Positions 16,516-26,236 of a stretch of 64,000 nt of DNA are shown piece by piece (the first letter of the stretch is position 1; every line of letters begins with the position of its first letter). The notes under the pieces are model-generated. The model saw nothing but the letters and a program-made list of their open reading frames with translations, was not told the DNA's origin and made no database searches. The DNA is from Vibrio sinaloensis (GTDB taxonomy: Bacteria > Pseudomonadota > Gammaproteobacteria > Enterobacterales > Vibrionaceae), in NCBI RefSeq assembly GCF_000808535.1, contig NZ_JWLV01000001.1, positions 744,001-808,000 of the forward strand, in the 5' to 3' direction. Both the position numbers and the translations under genes were made by a program.

Positions 16516-17985
16516 GTGACAACTGGCAAACTGCCACAGGAAGCAGAAGGTTTACAGCTCAACTTTTGTAAAACATTGGCGTGTGACAACTTTGGATTGA
16601 GTGATGCATATCGTTACGTTGTGCAACATGCGAACCCTAAACGACCTGCGATGGTTTGTCGGGAGTGCGGTGCTTTCCCCCCCTTACTTAACAACCAAGA
16701 AGTTCTCAACGAGCTTCACCGCTTACGTCATCTTCATAGCGATGGGCTCCCAGCCTGCCGCAACGATGATTGCGAAAACTTTGGCTTATCAGTCCATACC
16801 CACAAGCACCTTTATCATGCGTTTGGTTACAGCGGTGACCGCCAACGCTATCGCTGCAAGTGCTGTCAGACGACCTTCGTCGATAAATGGTCTGGAGCCA
16901 ATAAAAAACTTCATTTCCAAGAAAACCTGCTTGGCTTGCTCTTTATGGGCTACTCTGTCCGCGAGATTTGCCGCAAATTAGAGATCAATCCAAAAACGTT
17001 TTATGACCACTTGGACCATATCGCAAGTCGTTGCCGACGCAAGTTGGCGATGTTCGACGCGAGATGGGTTAACCACGCACAATCCTATGAGTTTGCTTCC
17101 CACTACGTACAGTTGCAGCCTAAAAGCAACAATGGCGTCCTTTGGATGGCAACTGGCGAAGCCAACAGTGGCTATATATTGTGCCAACACGTCAATTACT
17201 CGGCTCAAGAAGAGCCAAGTGGAAGCGTCGATCACGATCCGTACTCAACACCATCACGTTTTGTTTCACGCGATCACTCGTCAGAAGCAAACATGCCTGC
17301 ACCCAGTCCCTCTCCGGTGCTGAAGGAACGTATAGACCAGCAATATCAAACCATTCTGGCACGTGGCAATGTTGAAGATCCAATGGGCAACTTGACGGTA
17401 TTCAATTACCCTTCAAAAGGCGCGTTGATTCGACCTCCTTACACCTCGTACGCTCACTTTTTGCACGTTCTAGATATGTGTCAAGAAGAGAGCCGAGTCA
17501 GCATTTACTTGCCACAAGATCCCGTCCTTCGCTCGGCAGCGTTGAGCGTGTTCTTGCCAAGAATTCAGCGCCAAAATATCGACTTGATGTACGTAGAGGA
17601 AGACAGCCAGTGGCAGACAGGCAGTGCAATCGACAAGATTGACATTGTTCATATGGGATGGTGGCGAGATCGCTGGGCAATCAGTTCGGTTGGTAATAAT
17701 TCAAAAGGCATTTGTTACCTAGCGGGTCAACAAAACGAACCTGAATACTGGTTGCAAAAGGCTTCAATTCGAAAAACGGCGTTCTACCAACAACGCTTTC
17801 AAACCCTATTCGAAAGTTTTATCAATGAGCCTCGCCGCAAACTTCGACCTGGTGGTCTACTACCAATGTTGGATATTTTCCGAGCATGGCACAATTTGTG
17901 CTACCAAGATAAGTGCGGTAACACGGCGGCGCAAAATCTTGAGCTAACACAGTCTCCGCTGACATTGAGAGAGTTGCTTTCATAA
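16516..17985 (+). CDS. Transposase-derived zinc-ribbon/HTH protein, possibly domesticated
   Basis: A 489-residue protein starting at GTG after a GGGGGAGA ribosome site. The N-terminus has Cys pairs (CKTLACDNFG, CRECGAFPP, CRNDDCENFG) and an IS1-like zinc ribbon YRCKCCQTTFVD near residue 115. A helix-turn-helix follows (GYSVREICRKLEINPKTFYDHL). The C-terminal two thirds resembles an integrase-type transposase layout ending FRAWHNLCYQDKCGNTAAQN. No clear DDE triad is visible: the first acidic position reads WMATGEANSGY. No terminal inverted repeats or target duplications flank it. I recall homologues beside deoD in other vibrios, which fits a resident gene rather than an active element. Function unknown; DNA binding is likely. 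Confidence 0.7.
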   Translation: MTTGKLPQEAEGLQLNFCKTLACDNFGLSDAYRYVVQHANPKRPAMVCRECGAFPPLLNNQEVLNELHRLRHLHSDGLPACRNDDCENFGLSVHTHKHLYHAFGYSGDRQRYRCKCCQTTFVDKWSGANKKLHFQENLLGLLFMGYSVREICRKLEINPKTFYDHLDHIASRCRRKLAMFDARWVNHAQSYEFASHYVQLQPKSNNGVLWMATGEANSGYILCQHVNYSAQEEPSGSVDHDPYSTPSRFVSRDHSSEANMPAPSPSPVLKERIDQQYQTILARGNVEDPMGNLTVFNYPSKGALIRPPYTSYAHFLHVLDMCQEESRVSIYLPQDPVLRSAALSVFLPRIQRQNIDLMYVEEDSQWQTGSAIDKIDIVHMGWWRDRWAISSVGNNSKGICYLAGQQNEPEYWLQKASIRKTAFYQQRFQTLFESFINEPRRKLRPGGLLPMLDIFRAWHNLCYQDKCGNTAAQNLELTQSPLTLRELLS

Positions 17986-18111
17986 TTGTCATTAATGTGA
18001 CGCGCCCCCGTAAACCGCCCGAGTTTTAGTACTTTTAGTAGAGTAAAGTAAACTGCTATTCTTATAATAAGTATGGCGTTTTAAGCATAGAAGCGGTAAG
18101 GGATTGATTCA

Positions 18112-19599
18112 TTGGATAAAAGCCAACGACTACTAGAGACAGAGATAGATCAGCTTAAGGCGCGCATCGAAGCCGAGCCTGATAAGGTTCGAGCTATCGC
18201 GGAACAGTGCGCGGCGCGTTCTGCACAAATCCTCTACCCTGAAGGCGAAATTCAGTGCTTAGTGATCATGTCTCGCTGCGCATGGAATACCATGGACTAC
18301 CGAAAAGGGATTCGGTACATCAAGGAAGCGCACAGCAAGCTTAGCTCTCTCGACACCGACGATCTCCTGCCTGAAATTCTTCACATTCACGCACTCCACT
18401 ACTGGGGACAAGCCAAGTATTACTCTGCCCAGCAGTATTGGATTAACGCGCTAGAGCAATCAGCTTTGGTCGACGAAACCGAGATTCAACTGGAAGCATT
18501 GATTGGCCTTGGCAACGTGTGGCGTATTACCAACGAATACCCGTTGGCCAAGACCACCCATGAGCTTGCGGTTACTGTCGCGAACAATGCCCGAATAAGC
18601 TGGTTGGAGGGTAAAGCGCGTATCTTGCTTGCTTGGGACCACTATCTACTCAATAACTATGTCGAGATGCTGTCGGTACTTGATGGCGCTGCTGAAGCGC
18701 TAAAAGATCACCATGACAATACCTGGCAAGCGGAAATTTGGGATTTTCGCGGCCTTGCATTACTTGGCTTAGAGCGATTGGAAGACGCTGAGGAAGCGAC
18801 CAACAAAGCGCACTCCCTAGCGGTTAAGCACGATTTAGTGTGGATGAAAGCGCACTCTTACATCAGCCGTGCTCGCCTAGAGCTATTGCGTAAACACCCA
18901 CAAAAAGCCTCAGAGTTATTGAAAAATGCGGAGCAATCTGCGACATCATTTGATAACGGAGAACTGTTGTCTCAGATCTGTTTTCAACAATCGAGGGTGG
19001 CGGAAGAGTGCGGCGAGCACAAAATCGCCCTACAAGCGTTCAAAAAATACCGTAAACACTCGACCGATATGCTTCGCGAACAGACCGCTCGCGTAAGCAA
19101 CGACAAAGCGCGCGCTTCCAAACGTCAACTTGAGCAACGTGCTCGTAAATTGATCAACCGAATTCGTGGCCAGCATGAATACGATCCAGAAAAACACCTC
19201 AGCCAGATGGTGTCTGAAATTTATTGGTGGGAACAACTGGTTCTGTTCAAGACTGAGCTAAAGCGCTCGAACCATGCCGTCATTATGATTCAACACTCTG
19301 ACTCTGGGTACTTAGACGTATGTGCGGAACTGGCTCACTCTCTGTGTAACAAACAAGACCTGCTCTCACGCTTGAGCAGTGAAAGACTTGGGCTTTTGTT
19401 GGCAGACAAAGGCGATGAAGCGCTAAATGTTTTCCATGTACTAGCCAAAATGATCGAAATCTACCCTTGGCATCGCAAAGGACTCGACAAACCTCTGCCA
19501 AAAGTTGTCTTCCAAGACATACTCACCTTCCCATTCACCCTAGAACAATTAGAAGAAAACCAGCGACAGGAAGAGCAAAATGGAAGTATTACTGAATAA
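18112..19599 (+). CDS. TPR protein with degenerate C-terminal GGDEF-like domain
   Basis: A 495-residue protein starting at TTG after AAGGGA; a TATAAT box lies at 18063-18068. Residues about 40-330 are tetratricopeptide-like helical repeats. A coiled stretch (about 325-350) leads to a C-terminal domain whose RLSSERLGLLLAD (SSERL 422-426) occupies the place of RLGGDEFxVLL in diguanylate cyclases. The GGDEF signature, the metal-binding Asp region and the C-terminal part of the fold are lost, so it should be catalytically dead. It overlaps the next gene, a TPR plus intact GGDEF protein, by 20 bases. A regulatory partner role for that enzyme is inferred. Confidence 0.72.
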   Translation: MDKSQRLLETEIDQLKARIEAEPDKVRAIAEQCAARSAQILYPEGEIQCLVIMSRCAWNTMDYRKGIRYIKEAHSKLSSLDTDDLLPEILHIHALHYWGQAKYYSAQQYWINALEQSALVDETEIQLEALIGLGNVWRITNEYPLAKTTHELAVTVANNARISWLEGKARILLAWDHYLLNNYVEMLSVLDGAAEALKDHHDNTWQAEIWDFRGLALLGLERLEDAEEATNKAHSLAVKHDLVWMKAHSYISRARLELLRKHPQKASELLKNAEQSATSFDNGELLSQICFQQSRVAEECGEHKIALQAFKKYRKHSTDMLREQTARVSNDKARASKRQLEQRARKLINRIRGQHEYDPEKHLSQMVSEIYWWEQLVLFKTELKRSNHAVIMIQHSDSGYLDVCAELAHSLCNKQDLLSRLSSERLGLLLADKGDEALNVFHVLAKMIEIYPWHRKGLDKPLPKVVFQDILTFPFTLEQLEENQRQEEQNGSITE

Positions 19600-21160
19600 A
19601 ATTTCCGACTCTGGTTTAGATGCGTCTTCGGTGGCTGGTGAAGAAGCGTTAATTTTCTGGAGCCACGTTCGCCAACATGTCGCCTCGACGCCTCAAGAAA
19701 AAGCCCAGTGCTTAATCATAAGCGCTGAGTTTCGCAGTGAACTAAAGCAACCTCTTACCAGTATCGAAGAGTTGAGAGAAGCGCTTAACCTGCTTACATT
19801 GCCTCAAGATGCGGAATTGATCCTCGAGGTAAAAAACAGCTTAGCGGATCGCCTCGTTGAAGGCGGAGACTACAGCGGCGCGCTTCATGAATACATCACC
19901 GCCTCCACCATCGCTGTAGATAACAGCTTTATCGATGAATATGCCCTAGCCGTACTGGGAATGGGTAATCTCTGTGACGCGTACGGCGATCACAATCGCG
20001 CCCTTCGCTATTACCAAAAGATTGATAGCATAGACCACGCGATAAGTAGCCGCTCACTTCGCCTTAGATACAAGCTCTACATGCTTGCCTGTTACATTGA
20101 GCTTAACCGCTACACAGCGGCACAAGATTTAATTAAAGAGTGTGAAGAACTCAGTATCCTCGTCAGCGATAAAGTATTGGCAGGGCAAATCTTACTCTAT
20201 CAGGCAAAGTTATATCGCCAAGAGAAGCGAACCGATCTCGCGATGTCGTGTCTATCCAATGTTCAATACGCATCGGGCAACATCCATTCGGTATGGTTAT
20301 CTAACATGACGCGCTTAGAACTTGCCTACTGTTTGAATGAAGCAGGAAAATCGCATTGGGCCAACATGATTCTTGAAGCGGCGCATAAGAGAATCAAACA
20401 ACACGCGTCACCGATATTAAACCTTCAGCTTTGTAACTCACTGGGTGAGATTTGCGAGCAACAAGGCGACTACGTGCGTGCGCTCGATTATCAAAAACGA
20501 GCATTTCGAATCGAAAGTGATTTGATGAAGCAAATCCCGATCGGTGAACTCGGCGCTAGCCAATTACGTAGGCTTTCTCGTTTCGAACTGCAGCTCAAGC
20601 TCATCTTGTCCGAGATTGAAAATCGCGAACTCAAAGAGACAACAGAAAGCCAGAAGCACACCGTGGCTCAGTTGCAACAAGACGTGTTTACCGACCCATT
20701 AACCAAACTGCATAACCGACGTTGGCTCGACGTGAAGCTGAAAGACTTACTGCTTCACGACGTGCCGTTTGCTTTGATGGTGATAGACATTGACCACTTT
20801 AAATCGATCAACGATGAGCTTAGCCACTTGGTGGGCGACAAAGCGATCGTAAACGTTTCAGCCGAGCTAGCGGCTTACTTCAAGTTCCGCGGTGCCTCAT
20901 GTGTTCGATTTGGTGGTGAGGAGTTTTTGGTCATTATTGAGCGCTGCACACTAGAACAAGCCGAAATGCATGCTGAAACCTACCGCGAGCGCATTTTCAA
21001 TTTTGGCTGGGGAGATATTCTCGGTGAGCGCGGGCTAACCGTGAGTGTCGGTATCACTTTGCATCGCGAAGGTGAAAACACACAACGTACCTTCTACCGT
21101 GCAGACAAAGCGCTCTACCGAGCAAAAGCCAACGGTCGCAACCAAGTCTGCACCGAGTAA
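19580..21160 (+). CDS. TPR-GGDEF diguanylate cyclase
   Basis: A 526-residue protein with no signal peptide or membrane helix. TPR-like repeats fill residues about 20-340, a coiled coil about 345-370, then a GGDEF domain (about 372-526) with DPLTKLHNRRW, MVIDIDHFKSIND, FGGEEF (445-449) and RADKALYRAKANGRNQV. It should make c-di-GMP in the cytosol. The RxxD inhibitory site is absent (the -9 and -6 positions before GGEEF are Phe and Ala), so product inhibition through that site is unlikely. AGGAAGAG within the preceding gene gives the ribosome site. The TPR region replaces the usual sensor and probably binds a protein. Confidence 0.9.
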   Translation: MEVLLNKISDSGLDASSVAGEEALIFWSHVRQHVASTPQEKAQCLIISAEFRSELKQPLTSIEELREALNLLTLPQDAELILEVKNSLADRLVEGGDYSGALHEYITASTIAVDNSFIDEYALAVLGMGNLCDAYGDHNRALRYYQKIDSIDHAISSRSLRLRYKLYMLACYIELNRYTAAQDLIKECEELSILVSDKVLAGQILLYQAKLYRQEKRTDLAMSCLSNVQYASGNIHSVWLSNMTRLELAYCLNEAGKSHWANMILEAAHKRIKQHASPILNLQLCNSLGEICEQQGDYVRALDYQKRAFRIESDLMKQIPIGELGASQLRRLSRFELQLKLILSEIENRELKETTESQKHTVAQLQQDVFTDPLTKLHNRRWLDVKLKDLLLHDVPFALMVIDIDHFKSINDELSHLVGDKAIVNVSAELAAYFKFRGASCVRFGGEEFLVIIERCTLEQAEMHAETYRERIFNFGWGDILGERGLTVSVGITLHREGENTQRTFYRADKALYRAKANGRNQVCTE

Positions 21161-21166
21161 ACACTG

Positions 21167-22069
21167 CTACTGAACAAAAAACAGCGAGATTCCGATTATC
21201 GCCGCCAGAGTGCCGAAAACGCTTTGGCGGGTCACCCTTCTTCCTTTAAACAGATAGATAAGCAACATAAATAGCGGACTGGTTGCGATTAATGTTTGAG
21301 CCACTGCCGGATTGGCATGTTTTAGCGCGACCTGCTGCAACCACAACGCTAAAAACGTGCCCACGAAAATAGCCGCGAGAAGCCAGATAAATGCGGGCTG
21401 TGATAACGAGCGTAAATGACGTTTAGTCTCTTCAAATGGCGACTTTTCAATACATCCAATGACCAGTACCACGGCTAACACACCAACAGACAACCGAATC
21501 AAGGCGCCAAGCAATGGTGGAAGATCCCCAGCAACCAAGGCATAGTGCGAAATAACAACACCCGATGCCTGACATACACTGGCTAGTAATCCAAACATTA
21601 CCCCTGTCATGCTAATTGATTGACTCTGCTCTTCGGGCTGAAAAATGACAAATGTCACCGCAACCGTTGTAACAATCACACCGAGCCAACTCTGAAACGT
21701 TAAGGCAGACCCCAATACCAGTAAAGCTAAGACACCCGACAACGGCGGGGCCAGCGATTCTAATAACAACGTCTTATTCGCACCAATTCGTTTTAACGAA
21801 GCGAAATAAGCGCTATCACCAATAGCGATACCTATCATGCCGGAAATGGCCAGTATCAACAAATGAGACATGTCAGGCTTTACGATGTTAACCGAGGTAA
21901 TCGGTAGCGCAATCAACATCATTATTGACGCTATCGTTCCCTTTAGGATGTTCAATTGCAGAGCGGTAAATCGGTGACTAAACTGGCTGTAGATCCACGT
22001 TGCTAACGCCCATACCACCGCTGCGGCGAGCGCTGCTACCTCTCCTTGGTATGCCATATCAACCCACAT
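21167..22069 (-). CDS. EamA/DMT-family transporter
   Basis: A 300-residue membrane protein with ten predicted helices in two homologous EamA halves (about 7-140 and 152-298). It probably exports a small metabolite such as an amino acid; the substrate cannot be told. An in-frame ATG at 22057 (MAYQGE) is an alternative start. It is convergent with the GGDEF gene, with only 6 bases between the stops and no clear terminator. Confidence 0.85.
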   Translation of the reverse strand: MWVDMAYQGEVAALAAAVVWALATWIYSQFSHRFTALQLNILKGTIASIMMLIALPITSVNIVKPDMSHLLILAISGMIGIAIGDSAYFASLKRIGANKTLLLESLAPPLSGVLALLVLGSALTFQSWLGVIVTTVAVTFVIFQPEEQSQSISMTGVMFGLLASVCQASGVVISHYALVAGDLPPLLGALIRLSVGVLAVVLVIGCIEKSPFEETKRHLRSLSQPAFIWLLAAIFVGTFLALWLQQVALKHANPAVAQTLIATSPLFMLLIYLFKGRRVTRQSVFGTLAAIIGISLFFVQ

Positions 22070-22197
22070 AATTGTTAAAATAGTTAATTGAGAAGTGTAA
22101 CCAAAAAATCTCTAATTTGTTGTTTTTATTTCTATACTTTATCTCATAACCACCGTACGATTTAACTTTCCATAATTAAAAAAACAAGGATGTAACT

Positions 22198-22587
22198 ATG
22201 TTTTTAGATTACTTCGCATTGGGCCTTCTGGTCTTTGTCGCGTTGGTTATCTTTTACGGCATCATCGTTATTCATGACATTCCGTATGAAATAGCAAAAG
22301 ATCGCGAGCACCCTCATCAAGATGCGATTCACTATGCTGGCTGGGTTAGCCTATTTACCCTGCACGCTATCTGGCCATTCCTTTGGATTTGGGCAACGCT
22401 ATGGCGAAAAGAGCGTGGCTGGGGATTCCAAAAGTTGGAAGCGGAGCAGCATGATATTCACCATCGCGTCGATGCATTGATTGATCAGGTCAACCAACTA
22501 CAAAAAGAAGTCGCCGAACTAAAAACCGAATCCAATGAGACCACAGCGCCTTCCAACCAGACTGATGGTCAAGAGGAGAAGCAGTAA
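22198..22587 (+). CDS. DUF3302 inner-membrane protein (YiaW-like)
   Basis: A 129-residue protein. A membrane helix covers residues 5-25, then conserved HDIPYEIAKDREHPHQDAIHYAGWVSLF sequence in which the family's HDIPY and HAIWPFLWIWATLW blocks stand out (given here as separate motifs), and a C-terminal coiled coil (about 85-115). E. coli YiaW pairs with the HlyD-like YiaV, and the same pair occurs here with overlapping stop and start (TAATG). It is probably a small partner of a membrane-fusion efflux complex. Confidence 0.85.
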   Translation: MFLDYFALGLLVFVALVIFYGIIVIHDIPYEIAKDREHPHQDAIHYAGWVSLFTLHAIWPFLWIWATLWRKERGWGFQKLEAEQHDIHHRVDALIDQVNQLQKEVAELKTESNETTAPSNQTDGQEEKQ

Positions 22588-23717
22588 TGGATTTACTTTT
22601 AATTCTGACGTACGCCGCTCTGTGTATCACCATATTCAAAGTCTTTAATATCCCGCTGAACAAATGGACAGTCCCTACCGCAGTTCTTGGCGGCGTTGTC
22701 CTTATTGGTACACTCATTTTATTGATGAACTACAACCATCCGTTCACACAAACCGGTAATCAAGTTTTTTCTTCGACCCCTATCGTTTCAGGCGTAAGAG
22801 GAAAAGTAATCGAAGTACCCGTTCAGCCAAACCAACCACTCCAGCAAGGGGACGTTCTATTCAAGATTGATCCAATCCCTTATGAAGCGGAAGTGGCTAA
22901 GAAGAAGGCTCAAATTAAAGAGGCGAGTCAAGGCGCGCTTGGACTCGAGTCGCAGCTTCAAGCAGCCAAAGCCGCAGAAGTGAAAGCGATAGCAGAGCGC
23001 GATAAGGCGCAGCGTGAATTCGATCGTTACCAACGAGGTTACGATAAAGGTGCATTTACCGAGCAACAACTCGATACACGCCGCCAAGCCTTCAAAGCCG
23101 CACAAGCTGCCGTTGAGTCAGCTCAAGCGGGCGTGGAACAAGCAGAACTCGCACTGGACTCTGAGATTGGTGGAGAAAACACCACTGTCGCTCGTCTATT
23201 AGCAGAGCTGCGCCAAGCGGAGTTTGACTTGGAGCAAACCGTGGTTCGCGCACCGACTGATGGCTTTGCTACCCAGCTTGCTTTGCGCCCTGGCGTAATG
23301 GCCGTACCTTTACCGCTCGCGCCTGTGATGACCTTCGTTCATACCGAAGATAAAATATACACAGCCGCCTTCAGGCAAAACTCGCTGCAACGATTAAAAC
23401 CTGGCTATGAAGCCGAGTTTTTATTCCGCGCACTGCCAGGTAAGGTGTTTAAAGGTGAGGTAATCGACGTTCTTCCAGCCATTGGTGAAAGCCAGTTCCA
23501 GGCTCGTGGCTCACTTCTTGGAACAGAAGCTCTGCGCACCAGCGGCCGCGTATTTGTGACACTGAAGATCACTGATGACTTAACAGAGTACAATCTTCCG
23601 ATGGGTACAGCGGTCGAAGTGGCAGTGTATTCCGATAAATTCACCCACGTTTCTATCATGAGGAAAGTACTGATTCGAATGAAGAGTTGGCAAAACTACC
23701 TCTACTTGGATCATTAA
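22587..23717 (+). CDS. HlyD-family membrane-fusion protein (YiaV/YibH-like)
   Basis: A 376-residue periplasmic adaptor. Two N-terminal hydrophobic stretches (about 3-18 and 28-48) are followed by a biotinyl-lipoyl half (VSGVRGKVIEVPVQPNQPL), a long alpha-hairpin coiled coil (about 100-200), the second lipoyl half (VVRAPTDGFA) and a beta-barrel. It would link an inner-membrane pump to an outer-membrane channel. No pump gene is adjacent; the YiaW-like gene is its only partner here. Confidence 0.88.
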   Translation: MDLLLILTYAALCITIFKVFNIPLNKWTVPTAVLGGVVLIGTLILLMNYNHPFTQTGNQVFSSTPIVSGVRGKVIEVPVQPNQPLQQGDVLFKIDPIPYEAEVAKKKAQIKEASQGALGLESQLQAAKAAEVKAIAERDKAQREFDRYQRGYDKGAFTEQQLDTRRQAFKAAQAAVESAQAGVEQAELALDSEIGGENTTVARLLAELRQAEFDLEQTVVRAPTDGFATQLALRPGVMAVPLPLAPVMTFVHTEDKIYTAAFRQNSLQRLKPGYEAEFLFRALPGKVFKGEVIDVLPAIGESQFQARGSLLGTEALRTSGRVFVTLKITDDLTEYNLPMGTAVEVAVYSDKFTHVSIMRKVLIRMKSWQNYLYLDH

Positions 23718-23726
23718 TACTCACAT

Positions 23727-23754
23727 AAAACAGGCCTCAATCGAGGCCTGTTTT
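23727..23754 (+). terminator. Terminator after the YiaV-like gene
   Basis: CAGGCCTC, loop AATC, GAGGCCTG with flanking A and T runs, followed by TTTTTTTAT. 10 bases past the stop. Confidence 0.9.
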
Positions 23755-23992
23755 TTTATATCAACCTCTATCCTCATCTACGAAGCGACCAACAACGGTT
23801 AGCCATCTAGATAGTTGGCTTTCCAAGTCATTTATCAACAGGTATAATTTGCGCCTTGCGCTCATAGGTGTACAAAAATCAATCAAATAAAGCACCTATA
23901 GCTACCTTCTTTAAAGAATTTATCACTGTTTTCTTGAACAGCAGACACAGACTATCGCTGTTCTGAAATAGGCATCACACTAAGGGTTATCT

Positions 23993-24541
23993 ATGAATCT
24001 TTCTGCAAAAACCGTTGTCGTTATTGCAATTGGCGCTGCGCTGTATGGAATTGGCGGCTTACCGATGTTCGGTATTCCTGTTTTTGCCAATACAACACTT
24101 AAACCGGCAATGGCGGTATTGGCACTTTTCTCTGTTCTGTTTGGTCCTATTGTTGGCTTCTTAGTGGGTTTCATCGGTCACTGGGTGACGGATTTGTTTG
24201 CAGGTTGGGGCGTTTGGATCACTTGGGTGTTAGGTTCTGGCATCGTGGGACTTATTTTGGGTTTCTATCCTGCGCTAACCAAACACCGTCTACAAAATGG
24301 CCACTTCAACCACAAAGACTTCGCGCTGTTTGTCTTGCTCGCATTGATTGGCAACGTGATCGGCTACGGCTGCTCCGCATTCCTTGACACCATTCTATAC
24401 GCTGAACCATTCACCAAAGTTTTCACTCAGTTGACCATTATTGCTGCTGGTAACACAGTGTTAATTGCGGTTGTTGGCTACTTTATTCTCAAATCAGTCG
24501 CAAAACGCAACGCTCAAAGCCGCAACCTAACTGAGGCTTAA
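23993..24541 (+). CDS. ECF transporter S component (UPF0397 family)
   Basis: A 182-residue membrane protein with five to six helices and the UPF0397 signature: [30 protein letters not shown] and [15 protein letters not shown]. It is the substrate-capturing subunit of an energy-coupling factor vitamin transporter. The Pfam family name points to riboflavin-type substrates in firmicutes, but no FMN or TPP riboswitch is visible upstream, so the substrate is open. A TAAGGG ribosome site precedes the ATG. It forms an operon with the ATPase and T subunits. Confidence 0.88.
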   Translation: MNLSAKTVVVIAIGAALYGIGGLPMFGIPVFANTTLKPAMAVLALFSVLFGPIVGFLVGFIGHWVTDLFAGWGVWITWVLGSGIVGLILGFYPALTKHRLQNGHFNHKDFALFVLLALIGNVIGYGCSAFLDTILYAEPFTKVFTQLTIIAAGNTVLIAVVGYFILKSVAKRNAQSRNLTEA

Positions 24542-24547
24542 TCATCA

Positions 24548-26236
24548 ATGACTATTGAATTTTCTGACTTCTCTTTTAGATATGAGTCGCTGGACAAACC
24601 GACGCTTAAACATATCAATCTAAGGATAGAGAAAGGAGAGAAAATCGTCATTATCGGTCCAAGTGGTAGCGGAAAATCTACCCTTGGCCAATGCCTAAAT
24701 GGGCTCATCCCCCATGCCATCAAAGGGGAAATAACGGGGCAATTGACCTTACACGGTCAGCAATGTGCCAAGCTCCAATTGCACCAAATCACCGAACAGG
24801 TCGGTACCGTCCTGCAAGATACTGACAGCCAGTTTGTTGGGTTAAGTGTCGGTGAAGATATTGCATTTGCACTCGAAAACCAGCAAGTTTCTAATGTTGA
24901 TATGTATCCAATTGTCAAATCAACCGCCAAAATGGTTGAACTGGAAACGATGCTTGACCGCTCGCCGCAAGACCTCTCCGGAGGGCAGAAACAGCGAGTT
25001 TCGTTAGCGGGCATTTTGGTGGACGACGTCGACACGTTGCTCTTTGATGAGCCACTAGCAGCACTCGATCCAAAGACAGGTCGAAAAACAATTGAAATCA
25101 TCGACCAGCTTCATCAAGAATCCGGCAAGACCATCATTATTATTGAGCACAGACTGGAAGACGTACTGCATCGCCCCGTTGACCGAATCATTCTGATGGA
25201 ACAAGGGGAAATCATTGCCGACCTCACGCCTGATGAGATGCTTGCTTCGCCATTGCTGGCTGAGCATGGGATTCGTGAACCTCTTTACCTCTCTGCATTG
25301 AAAAGCGCGGGGTGCACCATACACGCAACAGATAAGCCCGCGAGTCTAAACCGCTACCCCATAGACCAGTGCCAATCTCAGTTTCTGCAATGGCGCAGTA
25401 ACGTCGTTTCAGAGAATAACAACAGCGACAAACTACTTGAAATTTCAAACCTCACCTACTCGTACGATGGCGAACGAAACGCACTGGAAGAGGTTAGTTT
25501 TTCTATTCGACGCGGTGAATTTGTCTCTATTTTGGGGAAAAATGGATCGGGTAAGTCGACCATCACCAAATTGATCATGGGCGTGATTGCACCGGATGAC
25601 GGAACCATTGCATTCAATGGTGAAGCGCTGCAAGAACTCTCTATCTTCGAGCGCAGCCAAAAAATTGGTGTTGTCATGCAAAACCCTAATCATATGATCT
25701 CTCACCATATGATTTTCGATGAGATCGCTTTTGGTCTGAGAAATAAGGGGCTAAGCGAAGAGAGAATCAAAGAAAAAGTGCTCTCGATTCTCGAGCTCTG
25801 CGGCTTAAGTAAGTACCGTAACTGGCCAATAGAAGCACTCAGCTACGGCCAGAAGAAGCGGGTCACTATTGCATCCATTTTGGCATTAGAGCCAGAACTT
25901 CTGATTCTAGACGAGCCCACTGCCGGCCAAGATTATCGCAACTACACCGCGATGCTTAACTTTATCCACAAACTCAATAGAGAGCTCGGGATAACGGTGA
26001 TCATTATCTCTCATGATATGCATCTCGTTTTGGAGTACACGCAGCGTTCCATTGTGATCTGTGATAGCAAGTTGATTGCTGACGCACCGATGACGCAAGT
26101 GTTTAGCCAACCTGCGTTACTCGATAAAGCGAACTTGACCACCACAAGCTTGTACGATCTGGCGGAAAAGTTAGGCATCGATGACAAGAATGGGTTTATG
26201 CAGCACTTCATACAACTTGAGAATCACGTCGCATGA
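24548..26236 (+). CDS. ECF transporter fused double ATPase (EcfA1-EcfA2)
   Basis: A 562-residue protein with two ABC ATPase domains in one chain. The first (about 1-235) has GPSGSGKST, LSGGQKQR and LLFDEPLAALD. The second (about 300-530) has GKNGSGKST, LSYGQKKR and LILDEPTAGQD. The second signature, LSYGQ rather than LSGGQ, is common in this family. It energises the S and T subunits. It starts 6 bases after the S gene and overlaps the T gene by 4 bases. Confidence 0.93.
   Translation: MTIEFSDFSFRYESLDKPTLKHINLRIEKGEKIVIIGPSGSGKSTLGQCLNGLIPHAIKGEITGQLTLHGQQCAKLQLHQITEQVGTVLQDTDSQFVGLSVGEDIAFALENQQVSNVDMYPIVKSTAKMVELETMLDRSPQDLSGGQKQRVSLAGILVDDVDTLLFDEPLAALDPKTGRKTIEIIDQLHQESGKTIIIIEHRLEDVLHRPVDRIILMEQGEIIADLTPDEMLASPLLAEHGIREPLYLSALKSAGCTIHATDKPASLNRYPIDQCQSQFLQWRSNVVSENNNSDKLLEISNLTYSYDGERNALEEVSFSIRRGEFVSILGKNGSGKSTITKLIMGVIAPDDGTIAFNGEALQELSIFERSQKIGVVMQNPNHMISHHMIFDEIAFGLRNKGLSEERIKEKVLSILELCGLSKYRNWPIEALSYGQKKRVTIASILALEPELLILDEPTAGQDYRNYTAMLNFIHKLNRELGITVIIISHDMHLVLEYTQRSIVICDSKLIADAPMTQVFSQPALLDKANLTTTSLYDLAEKLGIDDKNGFMQHFIQLENHVA

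Noticed and set aside
23755..23992. Possible FMN or TPP riboswitch before the ECF operon
   Set aside because: None of the conserved riboswitch core motifs is visible; only a small AGCCA/TGGCT dyad is present.
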